DNA of 64,000 bases. Source: Erythrobasidium yunnanense (lineage: Eukaryota > Basidiomycota > Cystobasidiomycetes > Erythrobasidiales > Erythrobasidiaceae). Numbering within the stretch: the first letter of the stretch is position 1; each line of letters opens with the position of its first letter. The translations under genes and the position numbers were made by a program. The notes under the pieces are model-generated. The model worked only from the letters and a program-made list of their open reading frames with translations. It was not told where the DNA came from and did no database searches. Location: positions 496,001 to 560,000 of the forward strand of contig BCJC01000002.1 of assembly GCA_001600175.1 (NCBI GenBank), read 5' to 3'. This document shows positions 46,536-58,248 of the stretch, in pieces.

Positions 46536-46996
46536 AGTTGCGCTCGCAAAGGCAGATCTTGCAGAAAGAGCTTTCTTGACGGATCTTGCGACGGAGAGTG
46601 CAGACAGAAAGGAGGCAGCAGCCAGCGTGAAGAGATGAAGTCAACTGAAACCTCGCAAGAATTGTTAGCTCTAGATGTGTCCTTCCTCATTCATTCAAGG
46701 CTGAAAGCAGATCTCTCACTGCCGCATTTAGCTATAAAATGGTCACGTGACAAGAATTACAAGTCTATAATAACGCCCAAGAAAGAACGACACCGACAAG
46801 CTACTACGACTTCTCCTACAATGCTCTGCAACTTGCAAGTACTACTGCTATTGGGTATCGTGACGAGCGAGTTGGAACGCGGAAGATCAGCGAACGGTTT
46901 AAGCCTAGGTGACAGACACGATTGTCAGTGAGGGAAGATCACGTCCGAGAATTGCATCGCACACACCTTCTTCTTCCGACCTTTCGTAGTCTGGGC
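46536..46996. other. Intergenic region with TATA and CACGTG words
   Basis: About 460 bp between the glutaminase start and the SET gene stop. It has TATAAAA at 46733-46739 on the plus strand and the palindrome GTCACGTGAC at 46742-46751 (an E-box core). The TATA word points away from the glutaminase, so its relevance is unclear. A 135-residue plus-strand open frame (46524-46931) has no recognisable domain. Confidence 0.45.
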
Positions 46997-48717
46997 TTAC
47001 TTCTGTACCTCCTGCTTCTCCAGGAAGCCAGTGCAGGTGGCAGCTGCGCAGAGGCATCTTTGCGGCTTAGTTTCGACATCTGCGACCTTGTCTTCCACCT
47101 GCTTGCCCTCTATCGACGAGAAAGCTTGCCAGCCGTAGTCGTCTGCATAAACGTCAGCCAAGGCAGCTACAGAATCGAGGTGTGCACTGACAGCAAAGCT
47201 CCTCTTTAGGATCGATATCACGTAGCGCGAACATACCGATCTATGCAGAATAGTCAGTCCACTGAGAATATCTTAAGGCTGTGAGGCAGCATACTTGAAA
47301 CTCGTCAAAGTCCGCCATTTCTGATTGCATCGTCAGCTATGATCCAGAATACGAGATTGACGGACTCACTCCACCGCACAACCTGAATATTTGGGTCGCA
47401 GCTATGGTTGATGAATCTAGCCTCGTTACCCAGCATACCAGCATCGACGACTTCGGCGCCATAATAATCGAGGAAATAGTAGTCGTTTCGGTTTCTGTAC
47501 TCGTCTGCAACGCGTCGATATGACTCGTTGATGCTGATGACCTCCCCGCGGTACTCCATGATGAACTCGCCAGCAACTATAGAATAAGATCAGCTCGGTA
47601 ACGGGCGAGAAGACAAGATAAACGAACCAATAGGCGTGTTTGTCCGCAAGCCAAAGCCGCGATTACCGGTCTGCAAGACTGGAAGTTAAGACAGCAACAG
47701 CTGTATACCTCGTGCGACCTACCCAGAAGACTTCCAAGTCATGGCGAACTCGTCGGCAGTTGAAGGGCAGGTTCGTGCACTTGGAGCCGAAGCGGCAGAG
47801 TTTGGGTGAGCAGAAGTACTGCATCATCCTGTCAATAGTCTTAGCTTGTTCGCGCTAGGGTAACGAGCGCCAAAGCTCACCGATTCAAGCAGTTATCATC
47901 GCAGCCTCCGGTTTTACAGTCGCAAATGGCTACCAGAGGAGCTTCATCGCCGCGAAGTCGCTCTGTGTACTTGTCTGTACAGAAGGCACCATAAGGTAAC
48001 TGCTCGCCTGCTTGCGAACGAAAACTCACTTTGAGCAAGACTTCGGTACCACGTAGGCGTCTTATCTATACCAAGGCGATCAAGCGCGTCTGATCGGAAG
48101 GTGAGACCTTCGACAGTATCTGGCAACCGCGAAAGGTCGAAGTCTTGCAGGATATCCCAAGGCAAGCGAAAGTCGCGCTTCTCGTCCAGCAGGGCCAGAC
48201 CGTGGTGAAGTGGTAGATCCAGGCGCAACTCGTTGCTGATTCTCTCCTTGTCTCTCCAAGTCAAGGGTTTCGGCTTGTGTGCTTTCGCGACTACTTGCTT
48301 GCGCTGCTCGCGCACGATCCCACTGTTTCCTGCAACTCCCGAGTAGAGTCCGGCTGTGAGGTATACTTTCCTGTCTGCGACGTCCTCCTCTCGGTGAACT
48401 GATCTTCCACCGCGTTTGCCTGGTGCGCGTTTCCTTTGGGGCTCATCGATGTCCGTCGGAGGCGTAGATTGATTCTTTCGCCGTCTCTTCGCAGCGGGCG
48501 CATCATCGTCAGACGAGTCGCTATCTTCTACAGATGATAGGATGGATGAGAGTTCGCTTGAAGCGTTCGAGAGACTTCGAGGTCGGACAATGGGCGCGAC
48601 TTGGACAGCTGTCGCCAGAGCGATCGCTGAGCCAGCAACTACGGTGGCAGCCTCTACGCATATCTTCGCCATGACTTCTGCATCATGTTGTGCTATTGCT
48701 CCCACTGTGAGAGCCAT
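46997..48717 (-). CDS. AWS-SET-postSET histone lysine methyltransferase (Ash1/Set2-like)
   Basis: Minus-strand exons 48717-48030, 47974-47881, 47828-47723, 47670-47628, 47576-47370, 47320-47295, 47240-47192, 47142-46997; 452 residues, phases close. After about 225 mostly basic, disordered residues comes a Cys-rich AWS segment (CDCKTGGCDDNCLNR; CRFGSKCTNLPF). The SET domain follows, with GNRGFGLR, EYRGEVISI, the catalytic-site ARFINHSCDPN and ELCYDYGW. A post-SET motif QRCLCAAATC closes it. AWS-SET-postSET order is that of the Ash1/NSD/Set2 group, mostly H3K36 methylases. No bromodomain, PHD or SRI domain is seen, so it is closer to a short Ash1-like protein. Confidence 0.88.
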
Positions 48718-49037
48718 CGAGGAGTGGTTGGAAAGGTACGAAGCCGCGAAAAACAACAAACAACACGAGATTTTCAGCATCAAAGGGAAGGAAGTATCTC
48801 TGTTTTGAATTGATTGTGCTCCATGGCATAGGTGCATGCCTGAAGTAATACTTTCGAACGCGTCTTTTTCGCGGAAAGCTGCTATTGTGACTATTGATCG
48901 TTTATCGCATGATACTGATGCGTGAGATAATCAGGATATAAGATTTAAATAACAAGATGTGATGGTAGTAGCGAAGAAGAGCGCTTGCGACTTGACTAAC
49001 TTGGCCCTTCCCTTGGAGTTTGCCTGCCTGATCCGGT
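48718..49037. other. Intergenic region, no gene seen
   Basis: 320 bp between the SET gene start and the stop of the disordered protein gene, both minus strand. It likely holds the SET gene promoter. Nothing else recognised. Confidence 0.5.
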
Positions 49038-52000
49038 CTATCGTCGCCGTTCGTCTGGCCTTCTGTAGTCATCGAAACGTTGATCAGGTCGACGGTAGTC
49101 GTCGTTCCTTACAGGCGCCGGAGGATAGCCTGAAACCTGGGGCGGTGCGGTATACGGGCCTCTATCTCTGGCATCGTACGGAGCAGGAACTACCGGTCGC
49201 GCGTCGTAAGCATCGTAGTAGGGCCTTGGAGTAGGCGCTGAAGGCATCGCAGGAGGATAGCGATCATCGTAGCGACCGTCCGGCAAAGGTGCTCCTCCAC
49301 GGTAAGGAGGTGATCTGCCAGACTGATAATGCTCTGGCGGGTATGGGTAGACCGGAGCTGATGGTGGGGGGCCTCGGTATCCGTCACGATCGTCATATGG
49401 AGCAGCGTATGGTGCTGGAGGGCCTCGAGGCGGCATTCGGCTGTCCAAAGGTGGTGGCGGGTACCCTCTATCGTCATATATTGGCGCTCCGTAAGGCGCA
49501 GGAGGATATGGCCTTAGGTCTTTTGGATCTGCTGGTACGCCTCGGGGTGGATATACAGGCACTGGCGCATCAAACGGACGCGCATCCCTGCTATCGCGGA
49601 CCGGAGGCATTTCCCGTATATCAGGCCTGCTATGCCAAGTCAGCTGGAAATCTCGCTGTACGGCAAAGAGCTTACCTGCTGAGAGTCGGCGAGGGAGGTT
49701 TATTACCGGGTCTGTACGAATCTACCGGTCCTAGAGCAGGCTTTCCTTTTGGACCCGAGGTGCTGGCTGACAGTTTCTCGGACAGTCGACGTTGTTGATC
49801 ATCACCTCTGCGATCCTTCGGTCTATCGTCCGATCTAGGTGGTGGACCGACGTTGACGGGCGGATCTGCTCTGCGGTCGCTCCTGCGATCATACTCTCTG
49901 GCATCGAATGGTGGCGGTCCGCGAACATCTCTAGCATCGCGCGCATCTCTTGTATCCCTATGTGCTGGATCTCGTCCTGATTCTCGTATTGATAGCTCAT
50001 TGCGAGCGTCCCTTGACGGCATCTCTTCTCGACGAGGACCGCGTGATCTATCCAAGCCACCATCGAAGCGCTCGTTTGCGAAAGGAATAGGGGCAGGCGG
50101 GTAGCCTAGCGGAGGCCCAACTTCACGTCTCGAACCAGACTCATCACGACCGGGATATTCAAGGGGCCTGGCGTGTCGACTATCGGAATGTCTTCGCTCG
50201 TGAGTGATCTCGTCCCCATACATCCGACCTTGAGAAGCACGCAAAGGAGGTGAAGGCGGTCTGCCTATCGTTGCTGGAGGATAAGGACGTCGCGACGCGC
50301 CCTCTGCCTGCGTATGTATGCTCTGAGGTATGCTGTAGGGATCATCGGATCTTCCTGGATAAAAAGGCAGTGGAGCTGAGGCTGGCGGTTGCGAACGTGA
50401 TGGTGGATAGTCTGCTTCGCGTTGATAAGGAGGTACGGGGTCCCTGCTTCCACGCATGTTTCTAGTATCGTAGCGATCCGACCGGTCACTAGGCAGATCT
50501 CTTCGGTCCTGGCCAGGTCTTGGGGCCGGAACATCGGCAGGACGGCTCCACAGAACGTCTAGCTCAGCGAGACGGCGGTCTCGATCGCGCTCGTCGAAGT
50601 GCTGACGATTAGGTTCGCCGTATGGTGTTGATGGATTTGCCCGATCAAGGGGCCGCTGTGAGGCTACCAAGTCGTTCCGCCTTCGCTGATCGTAGTCATC
50701 CTGCTGCAAAGCGCCGGAATAGCGAAGGTCACGGTCTGTATCACGATGCGACATTGGCAGAGGCGCTGTTATCGGTCCTCGGCGATCGTCTAGTCTGCCA
50801 GAAGGCAGCCCATTTCTGTCTGTGTCGTCCGTGCGACCGAAGTCGCGGAAAGTAGGTTCATGTCTGTCGATACGCTCCTGCGCGTACGAGGGTAGCGGAC
50901 GAACTTCGTCTCGAGAGTTTCTGGGTGGAATTGATTTGTGTGGCTCGGACATGCGGACATCCATATGGCCAGAACTGCGGTCTGATGTAGCAGAATATGG
51001 GGGACGATCCGCTTCTACTCTTCTGGCTTGTGAACTGCGGTCATAGCCGTCACTTTGTGGACGCTCTCGAAGCGAAGTCTTGTCCGCCTTGCTGTGATGA
51101 TCTGGCTTGGATCGCTCGCTTCGGTCAGGGATATACCGGTCAATATTCTTGTTCTTCGCTTCCTCCAACCTGTCGCGAGTAATTGCGCCCCGCTCCTTGA
51201 TCAAGCGGTCTCTGAGTTCTCGCATACGGTCGCGTTCCTCTTGAGATGCAGGCGGCAAGCGCTGTCCTGAATACTTGTCGCCAGATGTGCTGCGCTGCAG
51301 GCTTTCAGAAGCGCTGGCGGGAGGCGCCAAACGGTCCGCTAAAGATAGGGCTGAGGTGTCTTTTATGGCTGCCAAAACGTGTCATTAGCTACAGCAGGTC
51401 TAGGGTGGGATCAATTCGGCGAACCGCTAGAGGGTGCACTGGTGGCTGGTGTCTGCTTGTCGCGATGCAATGTCGACGCTTCAGCAGAAGGTGACGTTGA
51501 AATTGGTGACATTTGGGTATCGTTCGCATGCTGACCATTGCGTCTTGGAGGTGTTTCGTCACTTTGAGTCCTAAGTTTCTTTGCGGCACTGGGTGTATCT
51601 TGACCTATTACGCTATTTGGCGGCTCGTCGTTCAAATGGGCAGCTAGAGTTCGCTTGGCCACGACAGGAGATGACTTCGCAGCAGGTCGCTCTTGTGGTT
51701 GAGAGTCATTGCTTGATGGAATTTCGACCATGGCGGGCTCTATCCTCGCAGACAGGGGCGTAGGGTTCTCGCCATTGCTTTCGGGTCCAGCATTGCTGGC
51801 AGACTCCTCGTTGGGAATAGGCAGCTGCAAGCCTTGTTGATAACGCTCTGGAAGGTCGGAAATGCCCTTTGCGATATCGGTAGGAGCTTTGTAGAGGGGA
51901 TGCCTTCCAGCGAGAATCTCGGCTCGAAGGCGATTCAAGACTTCGTGATTGCGCTCAAGAGTGGAGTTTTCGATAGGAATAGGTGTTACGCGACGGTCGC

Positions 52001-52094
52001 TGCCGTCTTGCTGCTCTGCTTCAGTCTCCTTCGGGCTTTGATTGGAGTGGAAAGGTTGCGCCTTTGCGTTCAGCGAAGATGTAGCGGCTGACAT
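49038..52094 (-). CDS. Long intrinsically disordered Arg/Asp/Pro/Tyr-rich protein
   Basis: Exons 52094-51425, 51368-49676, 49626-49038; about 983 residues, phases close. I recognise no folded domain. The first 225 residues have short helical pieces (RNHEVLNRLRAEILAGRHPL; RYQQGLQLPIP). The middle part is dominated by RD, DR and SRD dipeptides and a conserved-looking helix EERDRMRELRDRLIKERGAI. The last 200 residues are Pro/Tyr/Arg-rich (repeats like YPPA, DDRY, YDAR). This composition is typical of RNA-binding or condensate-forming nuclear proteins. A link to RNA processing is only a guess. The 52094 start is the first ATG in frame, but upstream exons cannot be excluded. Confidence 0.6.
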
Positions 52095-52711
52095 CAGTCG
52101 CAAGAGAGCACCAACGACTGATGTGTTGGGCGTGATTGCGAACGTGGAAGTCGCAGCTCTTCCTGGCTCCCAGCTTTATCTGGCTTGCGACGTCGCGCTG
52201 GCTTCGACTTCGACAAGCGTTTTCGCGGGTTCCCAGCGTACGGCCAGCACCGCTATGTATTCGGACGTTCTCAAGATCTACCTGTATGGCCTGGTCAAGC
52301 TGACCTCGCGCCTAAAGATTCCAAGAAGTGGTGATGGTTCGAGCCAGAAAGCCGATGCGCCTAAAGATACAGGACAACGCCGCCTGTTCTGAAATTGACT
52401 ACACACCATTCATTGAACTACTCCTCCTACAATCTCGTTCTGACTGATCCGCCTCTCAGTCTGCGAGCGCTGGAATCTTCACCAGCGCTTTAGACGGATA
52501 GGTCTGGCCAAAGCAGCGGTATACGTGCGAACATTCGAAGAGAACAACGCAAATATACGGACCAGCTTCTGTGCAAAGTAGCGAGGCTGTTTCCCGGCAA
52601 TGAAAGGATTATTGATGCAAACAGCTCCAAGCTACTTTGTGCATCATAGCACGTCTCCGTCATTTGTGCTCTTCTACCAACTACCAATTACACTCAAACA
52701 ACGCACCAACC
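52095..52711. other. Bidirectional intergenic region
   Basis: 617 bp between the disordered-protein gene (minus) and the intronless orphan gene (plus). A 116-residue plus-strand open frame at 52042-52392 overlaps the opposite gene and has no recognisable features. No repeat or RNA gene found. Confidence 0.45.
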
Positions 52712-53932
52712 ATGCCAGGCCCCGCGAGACTCAGCGATCCCGGCAATGCGCGTCCTGCAGGCTCACCAACCGCCTCTTCCAGTCAATCAAGCTTGCTGTC
52801 GGTCGGATCGGTCGTCCTTCATGATACTCTACGATGCGAGATACTACGGACACTCATAACGCACCTCGGGTCGCAAGCTTTGATGCCAGGTCAACCCAAA
52901 TTCACGCTCTCTCGAATGGCTCTCCAGCTGCGATTTGTCCAAGCAGAACCTGATCCTTCAAGGCAGTCCTTCGCTAATAATACAAGTGCCCTCGAATATG
53001 TCGATGCCCGCATCCATCTATCCAATTCTATGGCACTTCCAGAAGGCGAACTCTGGGGTCAGCCACTGCACCTTGCTGATTCCCTGGCTGGCGATGCCCA
53101 TTACGAGAGAATCGTAAGAGCTGGAAGCGCTCTACTAGAAGATCTGAAGACAGCCAACGAAAATCGCGAAGACTGGCCTAAACCGCGTCCGACCGGAGGA
53201 TTCCTTGTGAAAGACGAAGGAGCACCTGTAGTTGGTATGCTCGGCGCACAGTGGGTCGAAAGTGAAGACGTAAGCAAGAGCGCTCATCGAAGACGTATGC
53301 ATGAGCGGGCTATGTCGTCAATGACATCGGTTTCTGCGCCTCTCGAGCCGATACATGAAGACTCGCTAGCATGTCCGAACTCGCACTGGGAAGGCGAACC
53401 TAGCGGATCCGGTACTGCTGAAATCATATTTCAACTACGTCCACTTGCGAAATGCGGACAGTGCGGTATAAAGCCTTTGCAGATGCTCTATGCCGCTGGA
53501 AAGAAGATGTCACATCAATCTGCTCGAACGCCTACAGCTCTACACCACGCACGAAGTCTGTTCACTATGCCGAACAAGTCTTTCCGCCTAGTTTGCAACC
53601 TCCTGTCTTATTACGATCCTGCTGCCCAAGATACCGTTCCAGACGAGTTCTTCGCGCACTTCCGGATAGTCTTCTATCTATCAGATGACCTGAACTATAC
53701 TCCACCGCGGCAGGCAGACTCGCCCGGTCCTGCGACGCCTTCGTCTGCGACCTCTTGCAGCGAGCATGACAAAGGTTGTTGCGGGCTTCGTCGGCATGTC
53801 TTCAATGCGAGCATCAAGATTGGTAAAGAAGGTGATCTCAAGCTCAGGCAGAAGAAGGAGGTTGACTTTAACAGTGCTCTTGCAAGCCTGGAAGGCAAGA
53901 AGCCCGCTGTTACGCCAGGTCGCCGGCGATAG
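52712..53932 (+). CDS. Uncharacterised intronless gene, 406 residues
   Basis: A single open frame from ATG 52712 to 53932. I do not recognise the family. After a Ser/Pro-rich start comes VLHDTLRCEILRTLITHLGS, a possible helical segment. A CxxC pair lies in LAKCGQCGIKPLQ. Near the end DEFFAHFRIVFYLSDDLNY looks folded, and EHDKGCCGLRRHVF adds further cysteines. The C-terminus is basic (TPGRRR). The lack of introns contrasts with nearly all neighbours. Codon use and direction look like a real gene, and its length argues against chance. Confidence 0.65.
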   Translation: MPGPARLSDPGNARPAGSPTASSSQSSLLSVGSVVLHDTLRCEILRTLITHLGSQALMPGQPKFTLSRMALQLRFVQAEPDPSRQSFANNTSALEYVDARIHLSNSMALPEGELWGQPLHLADSLAGDAHYERIVRAGSALLEDLKTANENREDWPKPRPTGGFLVKDEGAPVVGMLGAQWVESEDVSKSAHRRRMHERAMSSMTSVSAPLEPIHEDSLACPNSHWEGEPSGSGTAEIIFQLRPLAKCGQCGIKPLQMLYAAGKKMSHQSARTPTALHHARSLFTMPNKSFRLVCNLLSYYDPAAQDTVPDEFFAHFRIVFYLSDDLNYTPPRQADSPGPATPSSATSCSEHDKGCCGLRRHVFNASIKIGKEGDLKLRQKKEVDFNSALASLEGKKPAVTPGRRR

Positions 53933-54087
53933 TATGGTACGCATCCTTGTTGTCGGATACCAAAGCTAGCTTCGCTGCCACGACATGTTGTCCGATGGTC
54001 TCACGTGTAAATGAAAAGTCTTCCTCTACTCGAGCCCAACACCTCACTTTGCCAGATACTCATTTGCGAGCTTTACATACCATCAAG

Positions 54088-55401
54088 ATGGCCAAAGGCA
54101 AAGGAAAGATGAAGCAGGCGACGGACGCCGAGCTGTTTGCGGTCGATGCTACTGGAGACGACCGACTTCGCAGGCAGCTGGTTTCATCGACATGGGACAG
54201 TCCAGCAGCCGCCCATCCTCGCAAAGGATCAGGCAAACTTTTGAAATCCGAAGAAATCCTTGCTATGCGAAGTCGTGTCCCAGCGAGAACAAGCAAAGTC
54301 GTACCGGGCGTGATGGTCAAGCAGAAGAAAGACCTCGAAAAGAGAGGCAAGATCACTCCTTTGATGAAGCGAAGACTCAGAAGTATGGTCAAAAGAGATA
54401 ATGCTCAAGACAGAGGGCTCTGGGACGTCTCTGCGGGAAGACCGAACGAAATGGAGCTCAGCTCAGCTGTGACTGCTAGCGGAAGCTACGATCCATGGAC
54501 AATTCAGCAAGTTGAGGCTAGTACATCTACGCAAGATGTCGCGAAAGCGACGCCGACTGTGAAGGTAAGCCATGCAACGTAAAATATTGCCAAATCCTGC
54601 TAACTCGAGTGATATTCGCAGCCTCCTGCTTCGTTACGTACGCATCACCTTCTATCGGCTGCGCAAAATCCTTCTGCAGTCTTGCTACCCCATCCCGGCC
54701 AGTCCTACAACCCGACTTTCGAGGATCACCAAGCTCTGCTTGCACAGGAGCATACAAAGGCGCTGAAAGAGGAGGAAGATGCCAAGAAAGCTCAGCAAGT
54801 AAAAGAAGCATGGCTTGCTGGAGAGGAAGACAATCCAGATGCATATGCTACCGGATACGCCGCGGAAGTAGGAGATGTCGATGAAGAAGCAGAGAACAGC
54901 GAAGGAGACGACGAATTCGTAAAGAAAGTCAAGAAGCAGAAACGCAAAACAGACAAAGAGAAAAAGCGTCGAGCTGCAAACAAGGCTCTGGAAGCGCATA
55001 CTCGTGCACAGACCAGGCTCGCGAAAAGCCAGCGACAAGCTCTGTCCGAACTTTCGAGAGTAGTCAGCAGCGTTGATTCGTCTTCTTCCATCTCTTTATC
55101 ACAACTCCACAAACGCAAGACCATGCTAGCGAACAAGCTCGCGATGACTGGTCTGACAGATCTACGATCTGGTCCTGCAAAAGTACCCAAAGCCAAACAG
55201 GCTCTACTGTTGTCAGAGGAACTACCTGAGAGTCTGCGTCAGTTGAAAACGGATGGTAATCTGTGGGGAGATTGGCTAGACAGCTCAAGACGCCGTGGAA
55301 AGGTGCAGATGGAACGAAAGCCTTATGGACGCATGACTAAGAAGAAGGGCAGAGGTCTGAAGTCCATCGAGAAGGTTGCTTGGAGGAAGTTCGAGGCGTA
55401 A
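54088..55401 (+). CDS. NOP53: Ribosome biogenesis protein Nop53
   Basis: Exons 54088-54564 and 54622-55401; 418 residues. Nop53 is a nucleolar factor of late 60S assembly that brings the Mtr4-exosome to pre-60S particles. Features: lysine-rich N-terminus; SSGKLLKSEEILAMRS-like basic block; the family motif HPGQSYNPTFEDHQALLAQ just after the splice, containing the arch-interacting region recognised by Mtr4 in yeast; an acidic-basic coiled region; and C-terminal MERKPYGRMTKKKGRGLKSI, typical of Nop53. The second exon starts exactly so as to give PPASLRTHHLL ahead of that motif. Confidence 0.9.
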
Positions 55402-55597
55402 TAGTGCTGGCTAGCTGGCTTTTGGTTGTCTTCATGTTGTCACGTCAGCTATTCGTTGTATCGTAGACCTGCTCAGCGGAATCGTATGCTCGCCATCCCC
55501 GTCCTCATGTCGCACAAGAGACTAGACTCGATTGCACGGTTACTATCGACAAGCTAAGATGTACAACTGCCACGGTCCACCAACCCTCGCCTTGTTC

Positions 55598-56425
55598 CTA
55601 CTGCTCTTCGGACTCCATGTCCTCTGAAGGTACAACGAACTTTCCCTTCTTTGGAGGAGGCTTCTTTTTGGGAGGAGGAGGCTTCTTCTTGGGCGGCGCT
55701 GGAGGAGCGGGAGGTGCTGGCGGAGGCGGAGGGGGAGGAGCAGCGATCGGTGTCTGTGAGCAACCAGCATGTGCATCAGCTCAGCCCACAGGCGAGGCAA
55801 GAAGGGGCTAGGGCTTACGCCTGGTTGGCAGAGAGCTGCTAGTGGCTGGCTGCAACCTTGAGGAGGGACATTGATGCTGTTACTGCTGTATAAAGCAACA
55901 CAGGCTCCGACGTAGTTGTCCGTGTTCCATGATTGGATCCATGCGCTGTATAATACGTTAGCTATCCCTTGGACCTCGAGACGCACTGCCAGGACTTACC
56001 CAACTCCGCCTGTCAGCTTGGTAGCTTCAGCCCAGTTGTATGCCTACACGTATACCACAGTCAGCTATTACTCATGGCCGTTTTGAGGAAAGCCGACTGA
56101 CGTCCACCGCTGCTAACTGCTTGCCAGGCCCACATGCTGCTGCCGCACCATCCCTTGTGAATGCACCCAGTACGAAGGTAAGAGGATGCGTTGCGGGCGG
56201 AGGGAGAATCTGGCGCTTCTGCCAGTCGTGACGATGGCTTGCATCTTGGGAGCCGAAACGACCTGAAGCTGCTGAATCAATAGCGCCATAGTGCATGCGT
56301 ATCGGTAGACTAGAATCTCTGAAGTGGATGGGGGAGGATACTACTTGATGATGAGGAGAGGAAGAGGATAGAAGGACTAGAAGAGCGTAAAATAGCCAGC
56401 CAGGGCGTAGGGTTGAAAGCGACAT
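55598..56425 (-). CDS. Small secreted protein with Pro/Lys-rich tail
   Basis: Minus-strand exons 56425-56102, 56043-56000, 55945-55819, 55753-55598; 216 residues, phases close. The start gives a signal peptide (LRPGWLFYALLVLLSSSS). A dibasic site (QKRQILPPP) suggests processing by a kexin-type protease. The mature part has AYNWAEATKLTGGVGAWIQS and WNTDNYVGACVALY followed by further cysteines (GCSQPL, ALCQPG). The last 52 residues alternate proline and lysine runs and end in an acidic EDMESEEQ. I do not recognise a family; a compact cysteine-stabilised extracellular domain is likely. Confidence 0.7.
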
Positions 56426-56893
56426 TTGGGAGGCGTCCAGAGAGCCAGCTCGGAGTCCCCAGCGTCCGATACGAGAAGAGGAAGCGATTGAGGATAATGT
56501 GATGAGCAAGCGGAAGGAGGGAAAGAAAGGAACATCGAGCAGAGGCCAGTTGATAAACAGATACTCGCCAGACAGACGGGCCTGCTATCGAGATCCTTGG
56601 GCGCCGCGGATGCCCTGATGGCTTGTTGACTGTTGCGGGTCAGGTACTGGTTGGTTGGGATTGGAATGACGTACACATGCATCGCGATAACAAGGATCAG
56701 GTTAGTCAGGATTGAAATGGCGGAATGCGCGCGATGACAGCAGTTCGCAGAGCATGAACAGGAAGAGACAGAGGTACCGTATCATTCGTGTCGATAGATG
56801 TCGCATAGAGGATTTAGAGGTTTCTTGCCAGATCTTCCGTGTAGAATTGCTTGCTTGGCCTCTCTTGCATTGACACATCGATTGACTTTCAGC
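56426..56893. other. Bidirectional intergenic region
   Basis: 468 bp between the secreted-protein gene and BRX1, presumably both promoters. No repeat or RNA gene seen. Confidence 0.5.
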
Positions 56894-58248
56894 ATGGCTC
56901 CATCAGCAGTGTACGCAGCAGCGTCAGCCAAAGGAAAAGGCAAAGGCAAGCGAACAGCAGACGATGTGGCAGCAGAGGAGGATGAAGAGCCGGTCATGAT
57001 GGGAGAAAACGAAGAAGAAGATTCAGATGAAGATTCAGACGATGAAGTCGAAGACCCAGTGACCACGTCCAAACGAGCAAGAACATCAACTACTTCTACT
57101 TCTGCTGCGAATCTGCCTGCGAAATCTGCGAAATCTGCATCGTCTACGGCCGCCGCGACGTACAAGCAGAAAACGCTGATTCTGTCAAGTCGTGGAATAA
57201 CGCACAGAATGAGGCATATGATGAAAGATCTGGCTGCTCTCCTACCGCATTCGAAGACGGGTACGCCTGCCTACTTCAATTCCCTTGGATGTCCTCGCGA
57301 GAAAATACTGATTTTGGCCAAATTCGCAGATGCAAAGCTCGATACGAAGCACCAGCTTGGTCTGCTTAACGAGCTAGCAGATCTATCAAACTGCTCTTCA
57401 GCGTTATTCTTCGAGGCTCGTCGTCATTCAGACCTCTATCTATGGGCGTCAATGACACCCAATGGCCCGTCCTGTCGCTTCCATCTCCTCAATTCACATA
57501 CGATGGACGAGTTGAAGATGACGGGAAACTGCCTGAAAGGGAGCAGACCTATCGTCGTGTTTGACAAGACTTTCGACGAGACGCCGCATTGGAGATTGAT
57601 CAAGGAGCTACTCACGCAGGTGAGCGAAATCTCGAGTGACTTAGTAACGAGCTTCTTGGCTGATACCGTGTCTTCTCCTCATGCAGACCTTCGCGGCTCC
57701 TAAGACAGCAAGACGAGCAAAGCCCTTCATCGACCACGTTACTTCCTTCTCCGTGACAGACGGCAAGATCTGGTTCCGTAACTATCAGATCGTGCACGAC
57801 CAACCCTTAGACCTCTCCGTATCAGACGAAGCAGCTGCCGCTTCAGCAGCAGCGGATAAATACAAAGGCAGCAAACCTAAGAACGCTACGTCAAAGCTGG
57901 CGGAGGAGAATATGTCGATGAATGAGATCGGACCGAGATTTGTGCTTGTGCCAGTGAAGATCTTCGAGGGGAGCTTTGGAGGTGCCGTAGTGTGGGAAAA
58001 CCCAGGTGCGCTTTATCTCCCTTTTCCTTTTCACTCTTGATTCACCTGGCTAAGTACTTGAAACAGACTTCATGGCCCCTCAAGCACGTCTTGCAGCTGC
58101 AAAAATGGCGAAGGCCGTCGAATATAAGGGAAGAAAACAAGCTGAGACGGGTCGCAAAGAAAAGAAGGAATACTTGGATGCGCAAGAACAGGCCGACAAG
58201 ATCACGTCTGGAAGAGCGGCGTTGGAGAAGAAGAGGGTGTTTGCGTAG
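56894..58248 (+). CDS. BRX1: Ribosome biogenesis protein Brx1 (Brix domain)
   Basis: Exons 56894-57619, 57687-58005, 58067-58248; 408 residues, phases close. Brx1 acts in the nucleolus in early 60S assembly. A lysine-rich and acidic N-terminal extension of about 95 residues precedes the Brix domain. Landmarks: LILSSRGITHRMRHMMKDLA, NCSSALFFEARRHSDLYLW, GPSCRFHLLNSHTMDELKMT, LKGSRPIVVFDKTFDE, then KIWFRNYQI and EIGPRFVLVPVKIFEGSFGG. The tail is lysine-rich. All features are typical, and the start is the first ATG in frame before the low-complexity leader. Confidence 0.93.

Noticed and set aside
48959-49798. Plus-strand frames over the Pro/Tyr/Arg-rich 3' end of the disordered-protein gene
   Set aside because: The minus-strand frame is continuous through validated splice sites, so the plus frames are shadows.
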